A stretch of DNA of 64,000 nucleotides from Paradesertivirga sp966210515 (GTDB lineage Bacteria > Bacteroidota > Bacteroidia > Sphingobacteriales > Sphingobacteriaceae). The first letter of the stretch is position 1; each line of letters begins with the position of its first letter. The DNA is taken from assembly GCA_966210515.1 (NCBI GenBank), contig CBIHLM010000001.1, forward strand, positions 62,001 through 126,000. The letters run 5' to 3'. Both the position numbers and the translations under genes were made by a program. Below the pieces are notes generated by a model. The model was given only the letters and a program-made list of their open reading frames with translations. It made no database searches and was not told the DNA's origin. Positions 1 to 6,515 of this stretch are shown here, piece after piece.

Positions 1-1376
1 GGCTGATCATCGAAAAAGATTTCTTTCAAACTTTTGATTTCAAAAAAACCGATCTTTCGGTAAAAGTCTTCCGGTTTGACATCCTCTAAGGTATCATAGC
101 CACATAAGTCCATGAGTTTGAGAGTGGCATCAATAGTATTTCTGTGAAAGTTTGCAACACGCAGCCTCTGGCCGACAGGATCTTTAAACTTAAGCCGCGA
201 ACCAGAACTTACAGCCAAAATCATTGGTGCCGTACAGTAACAGACACTTGCTCCTAAGGCAATTGACCGTAAAATATCGTACTCCGAAACTATGACTCCC
301 GAGGCGATTATTTTCGTAGGCAGCCCATAACTGCTAATAGCCTTCTTAGTACAGGTCAGTGATTCAAAATAGCTTGCACTTGAGGCATTACTCACCGTAA
401 ACGAATCGAAACCACTTTCAGAAACCGCACTATCGATAGTTATAAAGTCCAGATAAACTCTGGTGGCATACATCGATTTGCATATGCTTTTTATTAACTC
501 ATGGCTCGGATTAAACAATCTGATCCCTATTGGTTTGCCTTCAGACAAGCCTCTTAATCTTTTTAAAAAGAAGATCATCCTATTCCCCGCTAGTCGTTTC
601 ATGATGGATTGTTCATGCCTTGGAAGCACTATTTCGATCATCTTGATATAGGGTCGGGTGGCTGTAACTTCAAAAAGTTTCTCATTAAAAGAGCTGTCGT
701 CTCGGTGGAAAGCATAGTCTTCATGGGCTATTTGCCATATTAAATCGCTGCCACCTCGTATTAAAAACGGGCTTATGCCTCCTTTTCCGGTATTTACTGC
801 ACAGCCCTGAATATTCGCTCCCTCAGATAAAGCATGAATTGTTGCGTTGGTTAATACCTTTTGATTCAGTCCTCCAATGTTTAATACGTTTAGGGCGTAA
901 GGCTGACTGCATTGAAAGTTACCTATCTGAACTACTAAATCAGCGATCCTAAAGTCGGCAGGGCGGCGAGTATAAATATGATGACCTATACCTTCAAACC
1001 CCGGATCATCAGGATGTAATAGGTTATTTCTAACTACTTCGGAGGAAATATTATTAGCCCTGTTAGCAATAAGCTCGTATTGTTTATTACTAACAGTCGT
1101 TTTAAGGAGCTCATCCTTAAATAAAAATTTTGGCACAAACGGACTTATCTTCCCTAAAATGTATTTAAGCCTTGCTTTAAACGGATAGTATCTTAACGTT
1201 GAATGCTTTCTCGCAAAAAGATCGTGCAAAACAATCTGGACCAGAGATAAAATTATGGGGACGATAATGAACCCTGTTATATCCGTTATCAAGCCTGCGA
1301 GAAGTAAAATAAGGTTTAAACTAAAAAGAAATATAAAGCCTGCCCAAACCAGGGACCGGAAGCGAAAATTTTTCAT
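1..1376 (-). CDS. FMN-binding glutamate synthase-like protein, divergent, 3' end outside the window
   Basis: An uninterrupted minus-strand frame starts at ATG 1374-1376 and leaves the window at base 1, giving 458 visible residues with no stop. The first ~50 residues hold two hydrophobic membrane segments. The rest resembles the YerD-type GltS_FMN barrel, with recognisable stretches such as NTGKGGISP (Asn195 on), a GSDLIWQI segment, SGVIVSEYDILRSIALGA and FHRNTIDA near the end. Family members normally carry a glycine-rich GAKPGHGG-type loop, an EGGTGAAP-type loop and a cysteine cluster binding the [3Fe-4S] centre. Here the first two are shortened or replaced, and the cysteines are absent where CYCTAPMILAVSSGSR occurs. 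Glutamate synthase activity is therefore doubtful. It may be a paralogue with another role or a decaying gene. The start lies directly after a tiny-ORF/hairpin unit. Family call fairly sure; function unknown. Confidence 0.8.
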   Translation of the reverse strand, partial: MKNFRFRSLVWAGFIFLFSLNLILLLAGLITDITGFIIVPIILSLVQIVLHDLFARKHSTLRYYPFKARLKYILGKISPFVPKFLFKDELLKTTVSNKQYELIANRANNISSEVVRNNLLHPDDPGFEGIGHHIYTRRPADFRIADLVVQIGNFQCSQPYALNVLNIGGLNQKVLTNATIHALSEGANIQGCAVNTGKGGISPFLIRGGSDLIWQIAHEDYAFHRDDSSFNEKLFEVTATRPYIKMIEIVLPRHEQSIMKRLAGNRMIFFLKRLRGLSEGKPIGIRLFNPSHELIKSICKSMYATRVYLDFITIDSAVSESGFDSFTVSNASSASYFESLTCTKKAISSYGLPTKIIASGVIVSEYDILRSIALGASVCYCTAPMILAVSSGSRLKFKDPVGQRLRVANFHRNTIDATLKLMDLCGYDTLEDVKPEDFYRKIGFFEIKSLKEIFFDDQ

Positions 1377-1420
1377 AATGAACTTATTAAGACAGTAAAA
1401 AAACTGGAAGTTTCCTGACT

Positions 1421-1447
1421 GGCCCCAAACCATAAGATGGCTGGGGC
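1421..1447 (-). terminator. GC hairpin directly after tiny ORF A
   Basis: The arms GCCCCA (1442-1447 read on minus) and TGGGGC (1422-1427) form a stem, extended by an inner CCAT/ATGG pair. It begins next to the stop codon of the tiny ORF at 1448-1606. A T-run occurs about 20 bases further on, so it may be a terminator or attenuator before the glutamate-synthase-like gene. The same arrangement recurs at 1652-1680 and, with different bases, at 2718-2739. Confidence 0.6.
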
Positions 1448-1606
1448 TTACTTAATGAAGTCCTTGCTGCTTGTTTGGAAACAATAGCCGAAATGGTGGT
1501 GAATGGCTATGGATTGGGCATAGCTGATAAATGAAGCTTCTAAACGCTTTAAGAAAATACGATTTAAAATCGCGTATGAAAACTTATTGTTTAAGATATA
1601 ATTCAT
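1448..1606 (-). CDS. Tiny ORF A (52 aa), member of a local small-ORF family
   Basis: ATG at 1604-1606, stop at 1448-1450, 52 residues. The C-terminus reads HHHFGYCFQTSSKDFIK. The neighbouring ORF at 1681-1830 ends HHSLGYSFLKSSKDFIN, so the tail is clearly shared while the N-terminal half is not. No signal peptide or known domain is visible. A GC hairpin starts just after the stop, and the next gene begins about 70 bases further. It could be a translated small protein, a leader peptide, or part of a dispersed repeat without coding function. Its start lies just past the 3' element of unit B, which suggests tandem duplication. Confidence 0.45.
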   Translation of the reverse strand: MNYILNNKFSYAILNRIFLKRLEASFISYAQSIAIHHHFGYCFQTSSKDFIK

Positions 1607-1651
1607 TTCAGTATTAATTAAGACAGTGATAAAACAAGATGTTTGATTACC

Positions 1652-1680
1652 GGCCCCTTTGCCAGAATTATGGCTGGGGC
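1652..1680 (-). terminator. GC hairpin directly after tiny ORF B
   Basis: On the minus strand GCCCC (1676-1680) pairs with GGGGC (1653-1657), with an inner GCCA/TGGC pair. It abuts the stop codon of tiny ORF B. About 35 bases later the motif CTGTCTTAATTAA follows; nearly the same motif follows hairpin A (CTGTCTTAATAA). Confidence 0.6.
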
Positions 1681-1830
1681 TTAATTAATAAAGTCCTTGC
1701 TGCTCTTAAGAAATGAATAACCTAAGGAATGGTGAGAAGATTTTGGGTCACAGCACAAACCAGCCTTCGTATGCATTTTAGATGCAAAGCTAATTTCGTT
1801 TGTTCTATATGTGTGGAATAGTGAACCCAT
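1681..1830 (-). CDS. Tiny ORF B (49 aa), member of a local small-ORF family
   Basis: ATG at 1828-1830, stop TAA at 1681-1683, exactly 49 residues. It begins MGS and ends YSFLKSSKDFIN. ORF C at 2742-2891 is also exactly 49 residues, begins MGS and ends YSFLKSSKAFIN, and has nearly identical DNA upstream. The middle of the two proteins is not alignable. There is a CC pair at residues 26-27. No known domain was recognised. Equal lengths and shared ends argue for a genuine repeated unit, but the variable middle does not yet prove translation. Confidence 0.5.
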   Translation of the reverse strand: MGSLFHTYRTNEISFASKMHTKAGLCCDPKSSHHSLGYSFLKSSKDFIN

Positions 1831-1865
1831 TAATACAAATCTCTACTTTTAAAGTTAATAAGCAA
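1822..1865. repeat. 44-bp upstream repeat, copy 1
   Basis: Bases 1822-1865 match 2883-2926 at 41 of 44 positions with no gap. Each copy covers the start codon and about 35 bases upstream of a tiny ORF. The block may be a duplicated promoter/leader region: on the minus strand it contains AACTTTAAAAGT and GAGATTTGTA. The conservation between otherwise unlike units points to constraint or recent duplication. Confidence 0.8.
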
Positions 1866-1918
1866 GTATTTACTTATTAAACCTTATTTTCTGATATATA
1901 TGTTACAATCAAAATAAA

Positions 1919-1944
1919 GATGGTGGTTTTTAAATGCCACCATC
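1919..1944 (-). terminator. Terminator after the GreA/GreB-domain gene
   Basis: On the minus strand GATGGTGG (1937-1944) and CCACCATC (1919-1926) form an 8-bp stem with a 10-base loop. TTTATTTT follows, a usual rho-independent form. It lies 9 bases after the stop codon at 1953. Confidence 0.8.
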
Positions 1945-1952
1945 ATATTAAA

Positions 1953-2333
1953 TTATTTCATTAACGATACATTCTCAATACGAAACCGCTTCAACCCATC
2001 GGGCATTTCCCATTGAATCTCTTCACCGACTCGGTATCCTATTAAAGCCAGACCGATATCAGAAAGCGCTGAAAATTTGTTGATTTTTATCTTAGCCTCA
2101 TTCGGGCTGACCAAGTCAAACTTAAACTCATTGCCAGTTTCAATATCACGCACCTGAACATTTGTGTTAATTGAAACAACATCCTCTGGAATCTCTTTTC
2201 CCGGCATAATTAGGGCTGACTTCATTTCTGTTTCAAGTTTTTCCTTGTTAAAGTCCGAAAGCTGATTCTTTTGCCTTAAATGATTTTTTATTAGATGATA
2301 TATACCTTTTGATAAAATGATTGGATAAGTCAT
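1953..2333 (-). CDS. GreA/GreB C-terminal domain (Rnk-like) protein
   Basis: 126 residues. The second half carries the FKBP-like fold of GreA/GreB/Rnk, with the typical run from VQVRDIETGNEFKFDLVSP to SALSDIGLALIGYRVGEEIQWEMPDG. The N-terminal ~50 residues are too short for the Gre coiled-coil that reaches into the RNA polymerase channel, so it is closer to Rnk-type proteins that bind polymerase without cleavage stimulation. Such short proteins are common in Bacteroidota. A hairpin at 2382-2404 lies about 50 bases upstream of the start and a good terminator follows. Role in transcription is inferred from the fold only. Confidence 0.75.
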   Translation of the reverse strand: MTYPIILSKGIYHLIKNHLRQKNQLSDFNKEKLETEMKSALIMPGKEIPEDVVSINTNVQVRDIETGNEFKFDLVSPNEAKIKINKFSALSDIGLALIGYRVGEEIQWEMPDGLKRFRIENVSLMK

Positions 2334-2381
2334 ATTCTGTTTGAAAAATTAGTGAATTATAATATTCCTCAGTAAAATTTT

Positions 2382-2404
2382 CCCCGGACATCATGCTGCC
2401 GGGG
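2382..2404 (-). repeat. GC hairpin upstream of the GreA/GreB-domain gene, degenerate unit
   Basis: The perfect 6-bp stem CCCCGG/CCGGGG has an 11-base loop. On the minus strand it is preceded by CAGGACTTC, matching the AAGGACTTC that precedes the other GC hairpins. The encoded tail LQDF resembles SKDF but does not stop in the same place. I read it as a degraded fourth copy of the tiny-ORF/hairpin unit. Confidence 0.4.
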
Positions 2405-2466
2405 CTAGATGGTAGAAGTCCTGAAGTCGGCAAAAACTCGTTATCAGTGGTGAAAACATAAGTATA

Positions 2467-2643
2467 TTATTGATTAACGGGTACTGCGAGTCCTTCAGAG
2501 TCAAAATCGAAGATGCCGTTGATAACCACCTCATCGTCACACACAGGGCACTCCACGACTTTCCTAATGAGAATATTCTTCTCATTGAAGATACTCACGT
2601 CGACATATATCAGACCATTATGCTCAGGACAAGTAATTTTCAT
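2467..2643 (-). CDS. Small zinc-ribbon-like protein (58 aa)
   Basis: ATG at 2641-2643, stop TAA at 2467-2469, 58 residues. It starts MKITCPEHNG and later has VVECPVCDDEVVI. The Cys5/His8 pair and the Cys32/Cys35 (CPVC) pair could bind one zinc ion. The rest is acidic and hydrophilic. No ribosome-binding site is obvious, which is normal in this phylum. Its stop lies 133 bases before the start of the GreA/GreB-domain gene. I do not recognise the family. The metal-ligand spacing and the codon pattern make it a plausible gene. Confidence 0.6.
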   Translation of the reverse strand: MKITCPEHNGLIYVDVSIFNEKNILIRKVVECPVCDDEVVINGIFDFDSEGLAVPVNQ

Positions 2644-2717
2644 AAAAAATACGTTTAACGATATTCAGAAAAGCCGAAATGAATTTTTAAGCCTTAACTT
2701 TAAAACTGGCACTAGCT

Positions 2718-2739
2718 CCCAACTTTTGAGTAAGTTGGG
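2718..2739 (-). terminator. Hairpin directly after tiny ORF C
   Basis: CCCAACTT (minus strand, 2732-2739) pairs perfectly with AAGTTGGG (2718-2725) around a 6-base loop. It starts 2 bases after the stop of tiny ORF C. Bases differ from the hairpins after ORFs A and B, but position and stem length are kept, which suggests the structure is selected. No long T-run follows. Confidence 0.55.
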
Positions 2740-2741
2740 AT

Positions 2742-2891
2742 TTAATTAATGAAGGCTTTGCTACTTTTAAGAAAAGAGTATTGAAAAAGAAGGTCGCAAG
2801 AGACAAAGGGGAAAAACAAACTATAGTAAGTCTGTATCCCACATGTTGAAGGCATTGATACTAGTTTATATGTCCTCTTCGTTGAACCCAT
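2742..2891 (-). CDS. Tiny ORF C (49 aa), member of a local small-ORF family
   Basis: ATG at 2889-2891, stop TAA at 2742-2744, 49 residues. It begins MGSTKRTYK and ends YSFLKSSKAFIN, while ORF B begins MGSLFHTYR and ends YSFLKSSKDFIN. The upstream 44 bases are almost identical to those of ORF B. The middle contains hydrophobic LFFPFV and two Cys. A hairpin follows at once, and the zinc-ribbon-like gene starts about 100 bases later. Function unknown; it may be a leader peptide, a small protein or a repeat. Confidence 0.5.
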   Translation of the reverse strand: MGSTKRTYKLVSMPSTCGIQTYYSLFFPFVSCDLLFQYSFLKSSKAFIN

Positions 2892-2926
2892 TACTACAAA
2901 TCTCCACTTTTAAAGTTCATAAGCAA
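2883..2926. repeat. 44-bp upstream repeat, copy 2
   Basis: Second copy of the block at 1822-1865, with three substitutions in 44 bases. It spans the start codon and the likely promoter/leader of tiny ORF C. Confidence 0.8.
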
Positions 2927-2942
2927 ATTATAGACGCTAATG

Positions 2943-3465
2943 TTACATATCGGGGACATACCCAGGATGCGTTTCCAAAAATGCAGTAGTGTAGGGATGC
3001 TCTTTAGCAAGGGTCTCTTTCATGATATGCATAACTATCCATCCCTGTTCCTTCAGGTGATCGGATATTATAGAGCGATGGCAACGCCACCATACTGCTT
3101 CTGAACACATGTAAGCGGTCCGAAACCTATGAGCGCAGTCAACTCAAGAATCGCGTTATTATATTCTTCTGATGTTGTATAATTTGCGTATCCTTTAAAA
3201 GCTTCGTTCCGCCAAACAGTATTTTTGGAATCAGGCAGAGGTTTGCGTCTTCCACCTAGCGAAAGCATTTGGATGTACTGAATGTTAGATTCTGGAAGAT
3301 AATCTGCGAGTGCCTCAACATTGAAATGAGGATATTTTCTTGAACCGGCAAATCTCCTGAATCTACCAGAGCTTCTATACGAAAAGACCTCAGGCAATTT
3401 AAAAACTCGATCTTAGATCTATTTGAGTGGCCGATAGTCCAAATTTCTTTTTCATCGATATTCAT
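2943..3465 (-). pseudogene. DUF488-family gene with two frameshifts
   Basis: Three minus-strand frames join into one full DUF488 protein. The first gives MNIDEKEIWTIGHSNRS up to EALVD. The second gives RRFAGSRKYPHFN and LGGRRKP through GPLT. The third gives MCSEAVWWRCHRSIISDHLK and ends at TAA 2943-2945. Each join needs one added base, near 3360/3361 and near 3110/3111. All hallmark motifs (TIGHS, VDVRRF-like, GGRRK, CxExxxWWRCHR) survive, so decay is recent, or both are assembly errors. The start was taken at ATG 3463-3465; an in-frame GTG lies at 3474. DUF488 function is not established. Confidence 0.85.
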
Positions 3466-3605
3466 CTTTCTCACTTCTCTATAATGTTGTTGAAACGATA
3501 AAATAACATCTTTTTAAATAAGAACTAATCAGCCTTCGATTTGCTTTTAATTTAAGAGACCCTGAACTTGCTTGTATTGAAATTTTTGAGAAAATTGGCT
3601 TTAAA

Positions 3606-3635
3606 CGAAAAAAGCCTCTTTTTTCAAAGAGGCTT
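3606..3635 (-). terminator. Terminator of tRNA-Lys
   Basis: On the minus strand AAGCCTCTTT and AAAGAGGCTT make a perfect 10-bp stem with a GAAA loop, followed by TTTTCG. It lies about 43 bases after the tRNA 3' end. Confidence 0.85.
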
Positions 3636-3677
3636 GTACTTAGAAAATACTATTGAAGGTTCTTTTTCCTTCTTTTG

Positions 3678-3750
3678 TGATCCCGCTGGGATTCGAACCC
3701 AGGACCACTACATTAAAAGTGTAATGCTCTACCAGCTGAGCTACGGAATC
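3678..3750 (-). tRNA. tRNA-Lys (anticodon TTT)
   Basis: The minus strand folds as a complete 73-base cloverleaf. The acceptor arms GATTCCG and CGGGATC pair with one G-U, and the discriminator base is A. The D arm is GCTC...GAGC, the anticodon loop is CTTTTAA within TTACA/TGTAG, and the T arm contains GGTTCGAATCC. CCA is not encoded. A strong terminator follows. Confidence 0.97.
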
Positions 3751-3911
3751 TTTTAAATCGAACGTTTAACCGTTTCCTTTAAAGTGGTGCAAATATACGA
3801 CTACAACCTATTGCTCGCAAGTTTTATTGAGATATTTCTCAAAATAGAAGCTAAGCTATTAGCTGTCAGTATAAAAAGAATTTAAGCAGATGACTGTAGA
3901 ACGGTTTTTTA

Positions 3912-4475
3912 TTAAAACAAGCCTGGATTTTCAATTTTCTGTAGCGGAAACTCTTTAAATATCTGCCATTGCTTTCCATTGTGCTTCAATAAACTGAAGT
4001 GATCAACCAAAAAAGAACGCTTAAATTTCTTGTTTTTGTACTCGTCCCAAATTACTGGAAACGCCTCAGGAGGTATATCCCGGTAGGCAACAGTGATATG
4101 GGGATGGAATGTGGTATTCCCGGTATGTTCTTTCGGGTCTATTTTGTTTTTGTGAAAAACTGACGAGATCTCTTTTTGCAAATCACCCAGCAAAGAGTTT
4201 TTCACAACAGAGATAAACAGAGTTTGAATGGTAAAACAGTCGTAATTCAAGAGATCTACTTTAAAAGGTGCATGGCTGTAGCCTATCGGTTTTAATACCT
4301 TCATCAAGTGATTTTCGAAATCCTCTTTAATATTCACCGGCCTGTACAACGTGATATGTACCGGCGGTTTTAAAGCGGCATAAGTCCTGAATCTTTCCGA
4401 CAGTTCTTCTTTGATCTCACGAATTTGCTCGGCCAATTCTAGCGGCGGCATTATCGCTGTAAGATATAAACTCAT
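3912..4475 (-). CDS. LigT/2'-5' RNA ligase family phosphoesterase
   Basis: 187 residues. Two HxT motifs mark the 2H phosphoesterase fold: HITL at His40-Thr42 and HITV at His126-Thr128. In this family the two histidines act on 2',3'-cyclic phosphates or 2'-5' linkages in RNA. The substrate here cannot be told. The protein appears cytoplasmic, with no signal peptide. It stands alone, upstream of tRNA-Lys on the same strand but 160 bases away. Length fits bacterial relatives (about 170-190). Confidence 0.85.
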   Translation of the reverse strand: MSLYLTAIMPPLELAEQIREIKEELSERFRTYAALKPPVHITLYRPVNIKEDFENHLMKVLKPIGYSHAPFKVDLLNYDCFTIQTLFISVVKNSLLGDLQKEISSVFHKNKIDPKEHTGNTTFHPHITVAYRDIPPEAFPVIWDEYKNKKFKRSFLVDHFSLLKHNGKQWQIFKEFPLQKIENPGLF

Positions 4476-4544
4476 TCCTTTGTATTTAAGGTGGACGAGG
4501 CAAAATAAAACAACGAGACATGCCCCCGTTCATGTAACACTCAA

Positions 4545-4617
4545 GTTCGTACCTTGCCCGGGACTGCGTCGACCATCCTACGTTCGCGAACGTAAGATCC
4601 CCGAACGAGGTACGAAC
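4545..4617. repeat. Inverted repeat with central 16-bp perfect palindrome upstream of dinB
   Basis: Outer arms GTTCGTACCT (4545-4554) and AGGTACGAAC (4608-4617) are perfect 10-bp inverted repeats, extended imperfectly into CG-rich flanks. Inside lies the perfect palindrome TACGTTCGCGAACGTA (4579-4594). The arms and palindrome are not concentric. It is clearly more GC-rich than its AT-rich surroundings. It could be a REP-like element, a damage-response operator for dinB, or a bidirectional terminator-like structure. Confidence 0.7.
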
Positions 4618-4724
4618 AAGGTAGGAATCAGAGTCATAAATCGAGGCCTAAAGATAAAAAGTTTGGTATTCATTTTATTTGAATTTAGCTAATTTTATTA
4701 GCAGGATTTCTTATTTTTGTTAAG

Positions 4725-5909
4725 ATGAGCGAGAAGCGACACATAGTACATATTGACCTGGATTCGTTCTTCGTGTCTGTAGAGCGATTGAAAGACAAGG
4801 CACTGGAAAACAAACCTGTACTTATCGGCGGAAGTTCTCAAAGAGGTGTTGTCGCGTCATGTAGTTACGAAGCCAGGAAATTTGGAGTGCATTCTGCCAT
4901 GCCAATGAAAAAGGCCCTTCAGCTTTGTCCCCGAGCCATTGTAATTGGCGGAAATTATTCGTCGTACAGCAAAGCCTCCGCAATGGTTACCCAGATTATA
5001 AAAGACAGGGTGCCACTTTTTGAGAAAACTTCGATAGACGAGTTTTACATAGACCTCACCGGGATGGATAAGTTTTTTGGGTGTTATCAGCTCGCCTCAG
5101 AATTGCGTCAATCCGTAATCAAAGAAACAGGTTTGCCTATTTCCTTCGGACTTTCTGCAAATAAAACTGTTTCAAAAATCGCAACCGGGCAAGCTAAACC
5201 TAACGGACAAATTTATGTGGAGCATGGAAAAGAAAAAGAGTTTCTCGCTCCCTTGCCGGTTTCAAAAATTCCAATGGTCGGAGAAAAGGCCTGCGAACTG
5301 CTGTACAGTATTGGCGTTCATAAGATCGCCGATCTGCAGGCTCAGAATGTAAAAAACCTTGAACGCCATTTCGGAAAAATGGGTTTAGTGATGTGGAACA
5401 AGGCAAATGGAATTGACGATTCTCCGGTTAGCCCCTACCATCAACGTAAATCCATTTCAAGCGAAAACACCTTCCCAAAAGATGTGTCAGACCTTTCCGT
5501 TCTGCAGCAATTACTGATCTCGATGCTCGAACAGCTCACGTTTAAGCTGCGTATGGAGAATAAAGTCGCTTCATGCCTGGCGGTTAAAATCAGGTACTCC
5601 AATTTCGAAACCTTTAGTCAGCAAATCACTATGCCGCCCACACATTCTGACATTCTCCTCATTCCTGAACTGAAAAAATTACTCAATCAGGCATACGATC
5701 CTGCAAGGCCGGTTAGACTTATCGGATTAAGGCTAAGTCAGCTTTCTGAAGGCTCATACCAGCCGGGATTATTTGATAATCACGAACGTAACGAAAAACT
5801 TTACGAAGCTTTAGATAAATTAAATAACCGTTTCGGCACAAAAACCGTATCACGGGCATCCACATTTGGAATCTCCTCAAGAGAATTTAATCCGTTTATA
5901 CGAGACTAA
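4725..5909 (+). CDS. dinB: DNA polymerase IV (Y family)
   Basis: 394 residues, the normal size. The palm motifs HIDLDSFFVSVE near the N-terminus and SIDEFYIDLTG around residues 103-113 supply the metal-binding acidic residues. Further features are the steric-gate region SFFVS, the helix-hairpin-helix segment IPMVGEKACELLYSIGV, and a little-finger domain with RLIGLRLSQL. It performs error-prone lesion bypass in the cytoplasm. The C-terminus lacks an obvious QLxLF beta-clamp motif, but PGLFDN near residue 355 may be one. gmhB follows after 48 bases on the same strand. An unusual inverted repeat lies upstream. Confidence 0.95.
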   Translation: MSEKRHIVHIDLDSFFVSVERLKDKALENKPVLIGGSSQRGVVASCSYEARKFGVHSAMPMKKALQLCPRAIVIGGNYSSYSKASAMVTQIIKDRVPLFEKTSIDEFYIDLTGMDKFFGCYQLASELRQSVIKETGLPISFGLSANKTVSKIATGQAKPNGQIYVEHGKEKEFLAPLPVSKIPMVGEKACELLYSIGVHKIADLQAQNVKNLERHFGKMGLVMWNKANGIDDSPVSPYHQRKSISSENTFPKDVSDLSVLQQLLISMLEQLTFKLRMENKVASCLAVKIRYSNFETFSQQITMPPTHSDILLIPELKKLLNQAYDPARPVRLIGLRLSQLSEGSYQPGLFDNHERNEKLYEALDKLNNRFGTKTVSRASTFGISSREFNPFIRD

Positions 5910-5957
5910 AAGGAATTTCACCGTTGATAATTCAATTTTCAATTGTAGTTTTGGCCC

Positions 5958-6449
5958 ATGCAAACTAATAAAGCTGTTTTTTTAGACAGAGATGGGGTTT
6001 TGAATAAGGAATTAGGAGATTATGTATGCAAACTTGAAGATTTTCATGTACTTGAGCATAATTTTGAACCTTTAAAGAGATTGCAGGATCAGGGTTACCT
6101 GCTCATTGTAATTACCAATCAGGGAGGTGTTGCAAAAGGATGGTATAGCGAAGATACGCTAAGCAAGATGCATCAGCACCTAAAAAACACCTATAGTGCA
6201 CAGGGAATTCATATTACTGAAATTTATTACTGCCGCCACCATCCAATGTATAATGGCGCTTGCCTTTGCAGGAAGCCTGGTTCTATGATGCTCGAAAAAG
6301 CCATCGCCAGGTATAATGTTGATAAATCTAAATCTTATTTTATTGGCGACCGCGAGCGGGATGTTATCGCCGGCGAGGCAGCGGGTGTTACAGGCATATT
6401 AATAGATTCCGATCAGCCGCTTTCGGAAGTGATGCATTTGATAGTATAA
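5958..6449 (+). CDS. gmhB: HAD-IIIA phosphatase, D-glycero-manno-heptose-1,7-bisphosphate 7-phosphatase type
   Basis: 163 residues. HAD motif I is FLDRDGVLN with the nucleophile and acid Asp residues, motif II is VITNQGG, and the last motif is FIGDRERDVIAG. A zinc loop YCRHHP...CLCRKP is typical of the GmhB/HisB-N group. GmhB removes the 7-phosphate during ADP-heptose synthesis for LPS. Histidinol-phosphatase is possible, but the lone single-domain form favours GmhB. It follows dinB by 48 bases and converges on clpB. Confidence 0.85.
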   Translation: MQTNKAVFLDRDGVLNKELGDYVCKLEDFHVLEHNFEPLKRLQDQGYLLIVITNQGGVAKGWYSEDTLSKMHQHLKNTYSAQGIHITEIYYCRHHPMYNGACLCRKPGSMMLEKAIARYNVDKSKSYFIGDRERDVIAGEAAGVTGILIDSDQPLSEVMHLIV

Positions 6450-6455
6450 AAAAAA

Positions 6456-6483
6456 ATGATCCGATGTAGAGCCATCGGATCAT
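6456..6483 (-). terminator. Terminator between gmhB and clpB
   Basis: The perfect 11-bp stem ATGATCCGATG/CATCGGATCAT has a 6-base loop. On the minus strand it is followed by about nine T, making it a strong terminator for clpB. It could also stop readthrough from gmhB. Confidence 0.9.
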
Positions 6484-6515
6484 TTCCAGATATTCATCCT
6501 CAACTGTTTTACCCT

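Noticed and set aside
463..651. Plus-strand 62-codon frame
   Set aside because: It lies fully antisense to the glutamate-synthase-like gene and encodes no recognisable protein.
2391..2585. Minus-strand 64-codon frame
   Set aside because: Overlaps most of the small zinc-ribbon-like gene in another frame; only its tail (LQDF) is of interest as a degraded repeat.
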